A DNA stretch of 64,000 bases from Pseudaestuariivita rosea (lineage in GTDB: Bacteria > Pseudomonadota > Alphaproteobacteria > Rhodobacterales > Rhodobacteraceae). The notes beneath the pieces are model-generated. The model made no database searches. It was not told the origin of the DNA and saw only the letters and a program-made list of their open reading frames with translations. Of the stretch, positions 54,314 to 62,982 are shown one piece after another (positions within the stretch are counted from its first letter, which is position 1; each line of letters begins with the position of its first letter). The DNA is taken from positions 81,973 to 145,972 of the forward strand of contig NZ_JACNMP010000002.1 of NCBI RefSeq assembly GCF_017592335.1, given 5' to 3'. The position numbers and the translations under genes were made by a program.

Positions 54314-54978
54314 GCCAGCCGCGCCCGCGTCATATGCCGCTTGCGCCCGTATCCCGGTACGCGCGTCACTTCAAATCCCGCATCTTCCAATCCCCGTCGT
54401 ACCGCGCCTGCCGCTGTATACGTCGCCGCCGTCCCGCCGGGGTGGGTGTGCCCCGCGACCTGCGCCATCAGGTCCGGCCCCCATAGCTCGGGGTTCTTCG
54501 CGGGCGAAAACCCATCCAGATACCAGGCATCCGCTGCGCCACCCCATTCGGGCAACGTCTTCCGTGCGTCGCCTTCGACAATTGTCAAAACCGCCGGTCC
54601 GATGTCATGCGGTCCGACGCTAGTGCCAAGCGCAGTGATCAACGGATCAACCCAACCTGACACCGCCGGAAAGGCCGCCAGCGCTTTGCGCATATCGTCC
54701 AGACCCATCGGAAAAGCCTCAAACGATGTGAAATGAAACCGGCCTTGCGCCCCGCTACCTGCCCAGGCATCCAGCGTCACCAGAAAATTCAGCCCCGTCC
54801 CGAACCCCAGTTCCGCAATCGCGAACCCATCCCGAAACCGCCCCGGCAGATCATTGCCTGCCAGAAACACATGCCGGGTCTCGGCCAGCCCGTCGTGGAT
54901 TGAAAAGTAAGGATCATCAAAACGTTGCGACACCGGTGTCTTACCATCGCGCCATTCCAAATTCGCCGTCTGGCCCAT
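54310..54978 (-). CDS. mnmD: tRNA (mnm5s2U34)-methyltransferase MnmD
   Basis: 222-residue SAM-dependent enzyme corresponding to the N-terminal half of E. coli MnmC. It methylates nm5s2U to mnm5s2U at the wobble base of Lys, Glu, Gln and other tRNAs. It has the DDPYFS motif (21-26), the SAM loop ELGFGTGLNF (56-65) and the DUF752 hallmark WYLDGFSPAKNPELW. It is encoded separately from the oxidase half, which lies divergently 58 bases away. Confidence 0.92.
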   Translation of the reverse strand: MGQTANLEWRDGKTPVSQRFDDPYFSIHDGLAETRHVFLAGNDLPGRFRDGFAIAELGFGTGLNFLVTLDAWAGSGAQGRFHFTSFEAFPMGLDDMRKALAAFPAVSGWVDPLITALGTSVGPHDIGPAVLTIVEGDARKTLPEWGGAADAWYLDGFSPAKNPELWGPDLMAQVAGHTHPGGTAATYTAAGAVRRGLEDAGFEVTRVPGYGRKRHMTRARLA

Positions 54979-55036
54979 TGTGATCTGATCCTTTATGTCG
55001 CTGCAGGAACAATGATGCGGGCGTGGGGGCTTGGCA

Positions 55037-56071
55037 ATGGTCGATGTAACGGTATGTGGTGCGGGGATTTTCGGGCTGTCAGTCGCCTATGCCTGCCTCA
55101 GGCGGGGCGCGCAGGTGCAGATCGTCGATCCGAACGGTGTGGGCGCGGGCGCCAGCGGCGGCATCGTGGGGGCATTGGCCCCCCATACGCCCGAAAACTG
55201 GAACCCCAAGAAAGACTTTCAGTTCGACAGCCTGATCATGGCCGAAGACTACTGGGCGGGCGTCGAACGCCTGTCTGCGCTGCCCACCGGCTATGCCCGG
55301 CTGGGCCGCCTGCAACCCATCGCCGATGATCACACTCTAACCCTGGCCCGCGACCGGGCCACCAGCGCCAAACGTCTGTGGCAGGGGCAGGCAGACTGGC
55401 GTGTCGTGCCCGCCAGTGATCACGCGGGCTGGGCGCCGCAAAGCCCCACGGGTTGGCTGATCCACGACACCCTGTCCGCCCGCATCCACCCGCGTCAGGC
55501 AACCACCGCCCTGGCGCAGGCCATTGCTGCACTGGGCGGCCATATCACCCACCGCGCGACGCTGGCCGGTCAGATCGTCTGGGCCACGGGCTATGACGGC
55601 CTGCTGGAGCTGTCGCGCGACCTCGGCACACCCGTCGGCAACGGGGTAAAAGGGCAGGCGGCCTTACTGGGGTTCGAGGCCCGTAAACAGCCCCAGCTTT
55701 TCGCCGACGCGCTGCACATCGTGCCTCACCACGACGGCACGGTTGCCATCGGATCGACTTCGGAACGGGATTTTGACGATCCCACCAGCATCGATACCCA
55801 GCTTGACGACGTCATCGCCCGCGCCATGGACAGCTTTCCGATGCTGGCCGACGCCCCGGTGATCGAACGCTGGGCCGGCATCCGCCCCCGCGCCAAAAGT
55901 CGCGCTCCGATGCTGGGCGGCTATCCTGGCAAGCCCGATCAGTTCATCGCGAACGGGGGCTTCAAAATCGGCTTCGGCATGGCCCCAAAGGTGGGCGAGG
56001 TCATGGCCGACCTGATCCTGGACGCCCGCGATACGATCCCCGAAGGCTTTCGGGTTGAGGATAATTTTTAA
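55037..56071 (+). CDS. FAD-dependent oxidoreductase, MnmC C-terminal-domain type
   Basis: 344-residue FAD oxidoreductase of the DAO family. The FAD-binding motif GAGIFG lies at the very N-terminus (8-13), and the C-terminal NGGFKIGFGMAPKVGEVMADLI is typical of the MnmC C-terminal oxidase. That half converts cmnm5s2U to nm5s2U, the substrate of MnmD. With mnmD divergently adjacent, the MnmC pathway appears complete but unfused. The ATG at 55037 is preceded in frame by a TTG at 55031. A general glycine/amino-acid oxidase role cannot be excluded without phylogeny. Confidence 0.82.
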   Translation: MVDVTVCGAGIFGLSVAYACLRRGAQVQIVDPNGVGAGASGGIVGALAPHTPENWNPKKDFQFDSLIMAEDYWAGVERLSALPTGYARLGRLQPIADDHTLTLARDRATSAKRLWQGQADWRVVPASDHAGWAPQSPTGWLIHDTLSARIHPRQATTALAQAIAALGGHITHRATLAGQIVWATGYDGLLELSRDLGTPVGNGVKGQAALLGFEARKQPQLFADALHIVPHHDGTVAIGSTSERDFDDPTSIDTQLDDVIARAMDSFPMLADAPVIERWAGIRPRAKSRAPMLGGYPGKPDQFIANGGFKIGFGMAPKVGEVMADLILDARDTIPEGFRVEDNF

Positions 56072-56088
56072 GCCGCCGGATCAGCAGA

Positions 56089-57198
56089 TCAGACCGCCGG
56101 TTGCTGTTGCGTGGCGCAGTGAATGCCGCCCCCGATCCATCCCAAAGCGTCTGTGTTCAGCGTCACAACCTCGCGGTCCGGATACAGTTGACCAATGGTG
56201 CGAATGGCCTCGGAATCCGCATCATCATCGCCAAACTGGGCCATGATCACCGCGCCATTGCAGACGTAGTAATTCACGTAAGACGCAAGAAAATCAGGGT
56301 CCCGAACCCGCGGCCGCTCGGGGTCATAGATTTCGGTGATCTGCAGGCGGCGGCCCTTCGCGTCGGTCGCTTCCGCCAGAATGGACCGTGTTTGGTGCGC
56401 CGTCCGCACCCAGTCATCTGACATATCCGTATTGCCCGGCATCTGAATAATCACCCGGCCGGGTGCAACAAAGCGGGCAAGCGCATCGATGTGAAAATCA
56501 GTGATATCCTGCCCCGCCAATCCCGGTGCCCATATCATCTTTTGGGCGCCATAGGCCTCAAGCAGTTGGGCTTCGACTGCAGCGCGGATGCCCGGATTAC
56601 GGTTCGGATTCACCCAGGAACTTTCATGCGCCATCAGTGTGCCATGGCCATCTTGCTCAACGCCGCCCGGTTCACCGACCAAGCCATTATCCAAAAGAGG
56701 CAAACCCATCCGCTCCGCTACGCGGCGTGCGACCAGCCCGTCGTTCGGGTGGCGTTGCTTGCCACCCCAGCCATTAAAGTTGACATGTCGCACCGCCAAC
56801 CCGCCGCCGTCATGCACGACAAACAGCGGGCCACTGTCACGCGCCCAAAGATCATCGGTCGGAATATCCCAAAGGGCTACATTTTCCCCAACCTGCTGCC
56901 GGATTTTTTCATGATGCTCGGCAGCGGCCAGCACGACGACGGGTTCAAAGGATGCAATTGCATTCGCGAGCGTCACGATGGCCTGCTGCACCTCTTCCAA
57001 AAACCAGGCCTCGCGATAAATCTGATCATCCACAGGCCACTGCAGAAATGTCCGTTCATGCGGATCATCTTCTGCGGGGACATACCATTCCTTCATTGTT
57101 CGCCCCCAAAGATCCGACCCCGACGCCATGGTCGCCGCAGCGCCTGCCAGCCCAGTCAGAACATTCCGTCGCATCATTCCGTTTCGTCCGTGTTTCAT
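56089..57198 (-). CDS. Agmatine deiminase-type enzyme with Tat-like signal
   Basis: 369-residue member of the Porphyromonas-type peptidyl-arginine deiminase/agmatine deiminase family, hydrolysing a guanidino group to a ureido group. Family motifs are WARDSGPLFVV, the His in ITDFHIDALARF and Cys361 in GGGIHCATQQQP. Unusually for agmatine deiminases, the N-terminus carries a twin-arginine signal (RRNVLTGLAG followed by an Ala-rich core), so the enzyme is probably exported. Possible starts are ATG 57198, 57177 or 57174. No polyamine genes adjoin it. Confidence 0.86.
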   Translation of the reverse strand: MKHGRNGMMRRNVLTGLAGAAATMASGSDLWGRTMKEWYVPAEDDPHERTFLQWPVDDQIYREAWFLEEVQQAIVTLANAIASFEPVVVLAAAEHHEKIRQQVGENVALWDIPTDDLWARDSGPLFVVHDGGGLAVRHVNFNGWGGKQRHPNDGLVARRVAERMGLPLLDNGLVGEPGGVEQDGHGTLMAHESSWVNPNRNPGIRAAVEAQLLEAYGAQKMIWAPGLAGQDITDFHIDALARFVAPGRVIIQMPGNTDMSDDWVRTAHQTRSILAEATDAKGRRLQITEIYDPERPRVRDPDFLASYVNYYVCNGAVIMAQFGDDDADSEAIRTIGQLYPDREVVTLNTDALGWIGGGIHCATQQQPAV

Positions 57199-57562
57199 GC
57201 GGCGGCGTTCTCCGTTTGCGGGCCATTCAGGGTTCTATCTATTGATCTGGATATGCCGTGCAACCGCGTTTTCGATAAGTGTCGAAATACTGCTGACGGC
57301 AAGGGCTGTCGTTAAGAATAACTTAACGACAGCCCCGAAATGGTTAACAAGGTCAAGGAGTTACCGAATTTCATCCGCACCGCGCGCGTTGACAGGCTGT
57401 TTTGTACGTTCGGGAATCGTACAAAACCTGCGTACGAAACGTACAAATTGTCACAAACGCCAACGGGGCCGGGTCCGAAAAGCCCGAAAATGTGCAAATT
57501 GCACATTTATTTTGCCGCAGAAGCCATCCAAACGGTGCGTTAACCTTTGTAACGTTGCGGCA
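57199..57562. promoter_or_regulatory. Palindrome-rich intergenic region
   Basis: 364 bases with no gene I can support, but densely packed inverted repeats. They are TTTCGA/TCGAAA (57270-57287); a perfect 14-bp stem with a 5-base loop (57303-57335); TTTTGTACG/CGTACAAAA (57400-57426); two further GTAC half-sites (57432, 57441); and AAATGTGCAA-A-TTGCACATTT (57488-57508). The last, read in reverse, could terminate the FMN reductase mRNA. The others are candidate operators for the deiminase gene or a cis-acting structure of another kind. Confidence 0.6.
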
Positions 57563-58090
57563 TCAGACCAGGGCCTTCAGATTGCCCATCAGCTTGCCCA
57601 GAAAATCGATATAGGCATCATCGGTCAGACGGCCGTTGTCATCGAACTGCTTGCTGCTTTGGGCCACCAAAACTTCGGGCGATTGCAATAGCTTAGGGGC
57701 AAAGGGCATCAGCATCAGCCGGAGCGCAAACTGCGCCCGTTCACCGCCCGCGCGGCCCGCTGTGGCGGACATGATCGCCATGGGCTTGTCCTGCAGCGAT
57801 TTCATGTCTGACCGGCTGATCCAGTCCAGCGCATTCTTCAATGCCCCCGATGGTGCCTTGTTGTATTCCGGCGTCGAAATAACAACCGCATCCGCTGAAT
57901 TTATCTGATCTGTCAATGCCTTAACGGCCGCAGGGATGCCCTCGGCCTCTTCCAGATCACCATCATAAAGGGGAAACCGAATGTCCGCTGCGGTGAATTC
58001 TGATGCCTCGAACAGCCGCGCGGCCTCATGAATCAGTTTTGTATTCGTGGCCTCTTTCCGAAGCGATCCCGAAATCCCAAGCAGGTGCAT
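57563..58090 (-). CDS. NAD(P)H-dependent FMN reductase
   Basis: 175-residue flavodoxin-like reductase. The phosphate loop reads LLGISGSLRKEATN at the N-terminus, and VISTPEYNKAPSGALKNALDWIS is the family signature. It supplies reduced FMN or reduces quinones or chromate. I start at MHLLGISGS (58090); the longer frame overlaps the divergent ThDP-enzyme start. It stands alone between the palindrome-rich gap and the divergent gene. Confidence 0.9.
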   Translation of the reverse strand: MHLLGISGSLRKEATNTKLIHEAARLFEASEFTAADIRFPLYDGDLEEAEGIPAAVKALTDQINSADAVVISTPEYNKAPSGALKNALDWISRSDMKSLQDKPMAIMSATAGRAGGERAQFALRLMLMPFAPKLLQSPEVLVAQSSKQFDDNGRLTDDAYIDFLGKLMGNLKALV

Positions 58091-58175
58091 AAAATCATCC
58101 TTTTGTTTGTCGCAGCAAAGACTAGAGTGCAAACCCACAGCGGCAAGATAAGTTTCATAAAGCGGGGGATCAGAC

Positions 58176-59816
58176 ATGCGGCACGGCGGAAAAATCCTTG
58201 TGGATCAACTTGTTGAATATGGTGTGTCGCGTGTCTTTTCGGTGCCAGGCGAAAGTTATCTGGCGGTGTTGGACGGACTTTATGACAGCGGTATCCAGAA
58301 CATCGTCTGCCGCCACGAAGGCGGTGCTGCGATGATGGCCGAGGCGCACGGCAAACTGACCGGCACCCCCGGCATCGCCTTTGTCACCCGCGGCCCCGGC
58401 GCAACCAACGCCGCCAGCGGTATTCATGTGGCCCGGCAGGACTCAACACCCATGATCCTGTTTGTCGGTCAGATCGCGCTCGGTGACCAAGATCGTGAGG
58501 CTTTTCAAGAGGTTAACTATCGCGCCATGTTCGCCCCGCTGGCAAAATGGGTGGCGCAGGTCGATCAAACGGATCGTCTGCCCGAATACACCGCGCGGGC
58601 GCTTCATGTCGCTCAATCAGGGCGCCCCGGACCAGTGGTCTTGGCCTTGCCCGAAGACATTCTAAGTGCCCAGTCCAACGTGCCGCTACGGCCCGCTCAC
58701 CCACTTGCGAAACGACCGAATTTAGATCAAGTGGCACAAGATATTGTGTCAGAATTGGGTAAGGCCCACGATCCGCTGATTATCGTGGGCGGTCCGCACT
58801 GGGGCCAGCCCGCCGCCGACGCCCTTGCCAAATTCGCGGAAAACCATGGCATCTCGGTGGCGTCCTCTTTCAGGCGGCAGGATTACATCGACAACCGCCA
58901 CCCGTGTTATGCCGGTGATCTGAGTTTCGGTATGAACCCGGCGCTGGCAAATCACGTCCGACAGGCCGACTGCCTGCTGGTCCTTGGCGCGCGTTTGGGG
59001 GATGTCGCGACGGCGGGTTTTGCGTTGGTCGATCCTGCGGACAGGGGGCAAAAACTGATCCACATCCATGCCGATCCGGATGAGCTGGGGCACATCTATA
59101 CCCCCGATATCGCAGTCAATTCCCGCGCGGATCATATGGTTGAGGCACTTGCCCAAATCCCTTTGGACACTCCAAAAACCACGCCGGCACATGATGATTA
59201 TCAAAACTGGCGCACCCCCCAGGAAACGCCCGGCGACCTGAAGCTGGAACAGGTGGTGCATTGGCTGTCCGACCATCTGCCCGACGACGCCGTCATCACC
59301 AATGGCGCGGGCAATTATGCCGCCTGGGTTCACCGTTATTTCCAGTTCAAACGCTATGGCACGCAACTGGCCCCCACAAGCGGCAGCATGGGCTATGGTC
59401 TGCCCGCTGCAATTGCCGCAAAGCTTCAGCATCCGGATCGGACGGTGGTTTGTTTCGCCGGGGATGGCTGTTTTCAGATGACTTTGAATGAGCTTTCAAC
59501 AGCCGCGCAACACGGTGCTGCGGTCATTGTGATCGTGGTAAACAACGGTCGCTATGGCACAATCCGGATGCATCAGGAAAAGACCTATCCGGCCCGCGTA
59601 TCCGGCACCGATCTGTTCAATCCCGATTTCGTTGCGCTGGCCAAGGCCTATGGCGGACATGGGGAAGTGGTTGAAAATACGGATGAATTCCCCAAAGCCT
59701 TTCGGCGCGCGGCGGATTTTGGTCGTTTGGCCGTTCTGGAATTGAAGGTGGATCCACAAGCGCTGTCCACAGCGGCGACATTGGATCAGGTGCGCGATGC
59801 GGCCCAGAGCGACTGA
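58176..59816 (+). CDS. Thiamine-diphosphate enzyme, acetolactate synthase-like
   Basis: 546-residue three-domain ThDP enzyme. Cofactor-activating Glu48 is in CRHEGGAAMMAE, with the middle domain at about 190-330. The ThDP/Mg motif GDGCFQMTLNEL starts near residue 429 and ends in VVNNGRYGTIR. It resembles catabolic acetolactate synthase, benzoylformate decarboxylase or sulfoacetaldehyde acetyltransferase-type proteins. The absence of a regulatory small subunit gene argues against anabolic IlvB. The substrate cannot be assigned. It is divergent from the FMN reductase gene. Confidence 0.87.
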   Translation: MRHGGKILVDQLVEYGVSRVFSVPGESYLAVLDGLYDSGIQNIVCRHEGGAAMMAEAHGKLTGTPGIAFVTRGPGATNAASGIHVARQDSTPMILFVGQIALGDQDREAFQEVNYRAMFAPLAKWVAQVDQTDRLPEYTARALHVAQSGRPGPVVLALPEDILSAQSNVPLRPAHPLAKRPNLDQVAQDIVSELGKAHDPLIIVGGPHWGQPAADALAKFAENHGISVASSFRRQDYIDNRHPCYAGDLSFGMNPALANHVRQADCLLVLGARLGDVATAGFALVDPADRGQKLIHIHADPDELGHIYTPDIAVNSRADHMVEALAQIPLDTPKTTPAHDDYQNWRTPQETPGDLKLEQVVHWLSDHLPDDAVITNGAGNYAAWVHRYFQFKRYGTQLAPTSGSMGYGLPAAIAAKLQHPDRTVVCFAGDGCFQMTLNELSTAAQHGAAVIVIVVNNGRYGTIRMHQEKTYPARVSGTDLFNPDFVALAKAYGGHGEVVENTDEFPKAFRRAADFGRLAVLELKVDPQALSTAATLDQVRDAAQSD

Positions 59817-59844
59817 AAGACTTTATTAACCAGGGCTTTGTAAC

Positions 59845-59862
59845 TCTTCCAAAAAAGGAAGA
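59845..59862 (+). other. Hairpin over the ribosome-binding site of the lipoprotein gene
   Basis: TCTTCC-AAAAAA-GGAAGA forms a 6-bp stem whose right arm is the Shine-Dalgarno (AGGAAG) of the gene starting at 59867. It could modulate translation, for example with temperature. Confidence 0.35.
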
Positions 59863-59866
59863 CCCA

Positions 59867-60277
59867 ATGCGCCTGATCGTTTTATCTGTTTCACTGGCTG
59901 CTCTTGCGGCCTGCACAACGCCACCGCCCGCTTACTACGGTGTGGCTGCCACGCGGATCACGGTCGAAGGCAGCACATTTGATGTCCGCATAAAGGACCG
60001 ACAGGCGCAGGCGATCCGGATCAGTCGTGAATTCGCGCCGCGCCCTGATATGATGTACCCCAAGGCAGCTTATGCGATTGAGCAGGTCAGTGGCTGTCGT
60101 ATCGCCCGCAACTCGCTGAATGGCGATCAGGTGATCATCAACGCCCGTCTGGCCTGCGATGGTCAACCTCAGCCGGTTCAGGTCCAGCTTCCTAAGCATC
60201 TGGACTGTAACATCGGTGAAATCTATGAAAACCAAGGGCTTGAGCAAGTGCGGGGAACCGCCGACTGTGATGTTTGA
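59867..60277 (+). CDS. Small putative lipoprotein
   Basis: 136-residue protein with a lipoprotein signal: hydrophobic VLSVSLAALAAC, lipobox LAAC with Cys16, then TTPPP. The mature part is beta-rich and has three further cysteines (CRIAR, LACD, LDCN) plus one at the C-terminus. I do not recognise a family. It lies between the ThDP gene and the iorAB-like pair, with its own ribosome-binding site, so it may be an independent gene. Envelope location is the only firm inference. Confidence 0.75.
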   Translation: MRLIVLSVSLAALAACTTPPPAYYGVAATRITVEGSTFDVRIKDRQAQAIRISREFAPRPDMMYPKAAYAIEQVSGCRIARNSLNGDQVIINARLACDGQPQPVQVQLPKHLDCNIGEIYENQGLEQVRGTADCDV

Positions 60278-60308
60278 CCGGCGCTAAAATGCCGTCAAAA
60301 ATGACTTT

Positions 60309-60326
60309 GTGACTGGCGCTGGTCAC
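60309..60326. promoter_or_regulatory. Inverted repeat upstream of iorA-like gene
   Basis: GTGAC-TGGCGCTG-GTCAC, with 5-base arms and an 8-base spacer, about 45 bases before the iorA-like ATG. It is a plausible operator but short. Confidence 0.3.
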
Positions 60327-60369
60327 AGATGACCCTACTTTTGGCATATCCAGCAACAGGAGATGCCAG

Positions 60370-60831
60370 ATGTCGATCAGCTTTACAGTCAATGGGGCCG
60401 AGCGGACCACCGATGCCGATCCCGCAAAACCACTGCTTTGGGTCATCCGCGATGAACTGCGCCTGACCGGTACAAAATACGGGTGTGGCGTAGCGCAGTG
60501 TGGGTCGTGCACCGTGATGATTGACGGCGTTGCACAGCGTGCTTGCGTGACCCCGATTGACGCGGTCGCCGGTGCCGACATCACCACAATCGAAGGGATC
60601 GAGGGCCCCGAGGCCGAGGCCGTCAAAGCCGCCTGGACGGAATTAGAGGTCGCACAATGCGGCTATTGCCAGTCGGGTCAGATTATGACCGCCACGGCAT
60701 TTCTGCAGGAAACGCCAAACCCGACGGATGAAGATATTACTTTTGCTATGGACAATAACCTATGCCGCTGCGCCACTTACGCGCGCATCCGTGAAGCTGT
60801 GCGTCGTGCAGCTGACACGTTGGAGGCTTGA
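60370..60831 (+). CDS. iorA: Molybdenum hydroxylase small [2Fe-2S] subunit (IorA-like)
   Basis: 153-residue subunit carrying two [2Fe-2S] clusters that pass electrons from the molybdenum site. All eight cysteines are present: Cys39, 44, 47, 59 (plant-ferredoxin type, CGVAQCGSC) and Cys97, 100, 132, 134 (CGYC, CRC). It matches the isoquinoline 1-oxidoreductase alpha-subunit/CoxS family. An ACAGGAG ribosome-binding site lies upstream. The catalytic subunit gene follows after three bases. The gene symbol is by family analogy; the substrate is unknown. Confidence 0.88.
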   Translation: MSISFTVNGAERTTDADPAKPLLWVIRDELRLTGTKYGCGVAQCGSCTVMIDGVAQRACVTPIDAVAGADITTIEGIEGPEAEAVKAAWTELEVAQCGYCQSGQIMTATAFLQETPNPTDEDITFAMDNNLCRCATYARIREAVRRAADTLEA

Positions 60832-60834
60832 TCG

Positions 60835-62970
60835 ATGGGAAAGTTAACGCCAACCCGCCGCGCCTTTCTGGCTGGAACAGCCGGTCTTGTCATCGCTGCA
60901 ACTCTGCCCCGCGGTGCCCGCGCAAGTGACGGCACCCAGCCCTTTGTACCCAATGCCTTTGTCCGCATCGCGCCGGACAACACAGTCACCGTTCTGGTCA
61001 AACATATCGAATTCGGGCAGGGCACATGGACAGGTTTGACCACAATGGTCGCCGAGGAACTGGACGCAGACTGGTCGCAAATGCGTGCTGAACATGCGCC
61101 GGCCAATGTCGAACTTTATGTGAACGCATTGTTTGGCATTCAGGGCACGGGTGGATCGACCGCGACCCCCTCAAGCTGGATGCCGATGCGTCAGGCTGGG
61201 GCTGCTGCACGTGCGATGCTGGTGGAAGCGGCTGCGAACGAATGGGGTGTCCCGGCGGCTGAAATCACCGTCAGCACGGGCGTGATCAGCCATCAGGCCA
61301 GTGGTCAAACCGCAACCTTTGGCGACATGGCAGAGGCCGCCGCGAATGTATCTGCCCCTGCAGAACCCACATTGAAAACACCCGATCAGTTCACACTGAT
61401 TGGTAAAGACGTCAGTCGCATTGAAGCCGCGCAAAAAAGTAATGGCACAGCGCAGTTCACAATCGATGTGTTCCGCGACGGTATGCTGAGTGTCGCAGTG
61501 GCGCATCCCCCTAAGTTTGGCGCAACCGTTGCATCCTTTGATGCCTCAGGCGCCTTGGACGTTCCGGGTGTTGAGCGTGTCGAACAGATCCCCAGTGGTA
61601 TCGCGGTTTATGCCCAGGACACGTGGGCCGCCTTCCAGGGGCGTGATGCGCTGGACATCACCTGGGATGAGGCCAATGCCGAAACCCGTTCCTCTGATCA
61701 GATGATGACCGCTTGGGCCGAGGCCGCCCGGACCGCCGATTTGGTGGCCGAGGAAAGCGGCGATCTTGACGCTGCCCTGTCTGATGCGGCTGAAGTTATT
61801 GAAGCTGAATACAGATTTCCGTTTCTGGCCCATGCCTCGATGGAGCCGCTGGATGGCGTTCTGGAATTCGGCGATGGTCAGGCCCAGGTCTGGACCGGAT
61901 CGCAGATACCGACGACCGATCAGGCCGCTATCGCCTCGGTTCTGGGTCTGCAGCCGCCATCGGTCACCATCAACACGATGCTGACGGGCGGGTCTTTCGG
62001 CCGCCGCGCGACGCCGGATAATCACTTTGTCGCCGAACTGGCACAGGCTGCCCGGGCCGCCGGTCCTGGCGCCTATAAGCTGCAATGGAGCCGCGAAGAC
62101 GACATGCGCGGTGGCTATTACCGTCCGCTGACGGTGCATTACATGCAGGGCGGGCTGGATAGCGACGGTAACATAGTTGGATGGCGCAACAATGTTGCAA
62201 CGCAATCCATTCTGGCCGGATCACCGTTTGAGGGCATGATCCAGAACGGGATTGACGCGACCTCGATCGAGGGGTCGACGCGTATGCCCTATGATCTGCC
62301 GAATGCACGTGTTGCCATGGCAAATATGTCCAGCGGTGTGCCTGTGCTGTGGTGGCGATCTGTGGGTCACACGCATACGGCCTATGCGACCGAGACCTTC
62401 CTGGATGAACTGCTTGAACGGGGTGGAAAAGACCGCGTTCAGGGGCGGCTTGATCTGATCAGGTCCGATGCGGGTCGTGACCGTGCGGTGCTGGAACGTG
62501 TGGCCGAGATGGCGAACTGGCAGGGTGTGGATGCGGGCAACGGGATTGCCCGCGGTGTCGCGCTACACGAAAGCTTCAACACTTATGTGGCGATGATTGC
62601 GGATGTGTCAGACGATGGCGGTCAGCCACGGGTGCATCGGGTCTGGGTTGCAGTCGATTGCGGGATCGCCATTAACCCGCGGATCATCGAGACCCAGGTC
62701 GCCGGCGCTTTGGGATATGGGTTGTCTGCTGCGATGTTTGAGGAAGTGACCCTGCTGGACGGTGGTGAGGTTGATCAATCGAATTATGATCTTTACCGCA
62801 TTCTTCGCCATTCCGAGATGCCCCAGGTCGAAGTTTCGATCATCGAAAGCACAATGGACCCGACCGGTATTGGTGAACCCGGCACCCCACCCATCGCGCC
62901 CGCAGTTGGGAACGCCTGGCGTGCGCTGACCGGGGAAACACCAAAACGTCTGCCGTTTGTGGCGGTCTGA
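60835..62970 (+). CDS. iorB: Molybdenum hydroxylase large subunit (IorB-like), Tat-exported
   Basis: 711-residue molybdopterin-binding subunit of the aldehyde oxidase/isoquinoline oxidoreductase group. A twin-arginine signal (TRRAFLAGTAG, then a hydrophobic stretch) is followed by the paired molybdopterin domains: GQGTWTGLTTMVAEEL, GTGGSTATPSSW, GGSFGRRA and the C-terminal GIGEPGTPPIAPAVGNA. The catalytic Glu lies in that last segment. No FAD subunit is present, so electrons probably go to a cytochrome. No XdhC-type maturation gene is adjacent. A strong terminator follows. Confidence 0.9.
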   Translation: MGKLTPTRRAFLAGTAGLVIAATLPRGARASDGTQPFVPNAFVRIAPDNTVTVLVKHIEFGQGTWTGLTTMVAEELDADWSQMRAEHAPANVELYVNALFGIQGTGGSTATPSSWMPMRQAGAAARAMLVEAAANEWGVPAAEITVSTGVISHQASGQTATFGDMAEAAANVSAPAEPTLKTPDQFTLIGKDVSRIEAAQKSNGTAQFTIDVFRDGMLSVAVAHPPKFGATVASFDASGALDVPGVERVEQIPSGIAVYAQDTWAAFQGRDALDITWDEANAETRSSDQMMTAWAEAARTADLVAEESGDLDAALSDAAEVIEAEYRFPFLAHASMEPLDGVLEFGDGQAQVWTGSQIPTTDQAAIASVLGLQPPSVTINTMLTGGSFGRRATPDNHFVAELAQAARAAGPGAYKLQWSREDDMRGGYYRPLTVHYMQGGLDSDGNIVGWRNNVATQSILAGSPFEGMIQNGIDATSIEGSTRMPYDLPNARVAMANMSSGVPVLWWRSVGHTHTAYATETFLDELLERGGKDRVQGRLDLIRSDAGRDRAVLERVAEMANWQGVDAGNGIARGVALHESFNTYVAMIADVSDDGGQPRVHRVWVAVDCGIAINPRIIETQVAGALGYGLSAAMFEEVTLLDGGEVDQSNYDLYRILRHSEMPQVEVSIIESTMDPTGIGEPGTPPIAPAVGNAWRALTGETPKRLPFVAV

Positions 62971-62982
62971 CCTATCGCAAAC

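Noticed and set aside
57404..57444. GTAC repeats considered as origin iterons or a CRISPR
   Set aside because: Spacings of 15, 13 and 9 bases are irregular, units are only 4-9 bases, and there are no rep or cas genes nearby.
57340..57543. Forward frames in the palindrome-rich gap
   Set aside because: No ribosome-binding site, atypical composition, and they are interrupted by the inverted repeats; no family resemblance.
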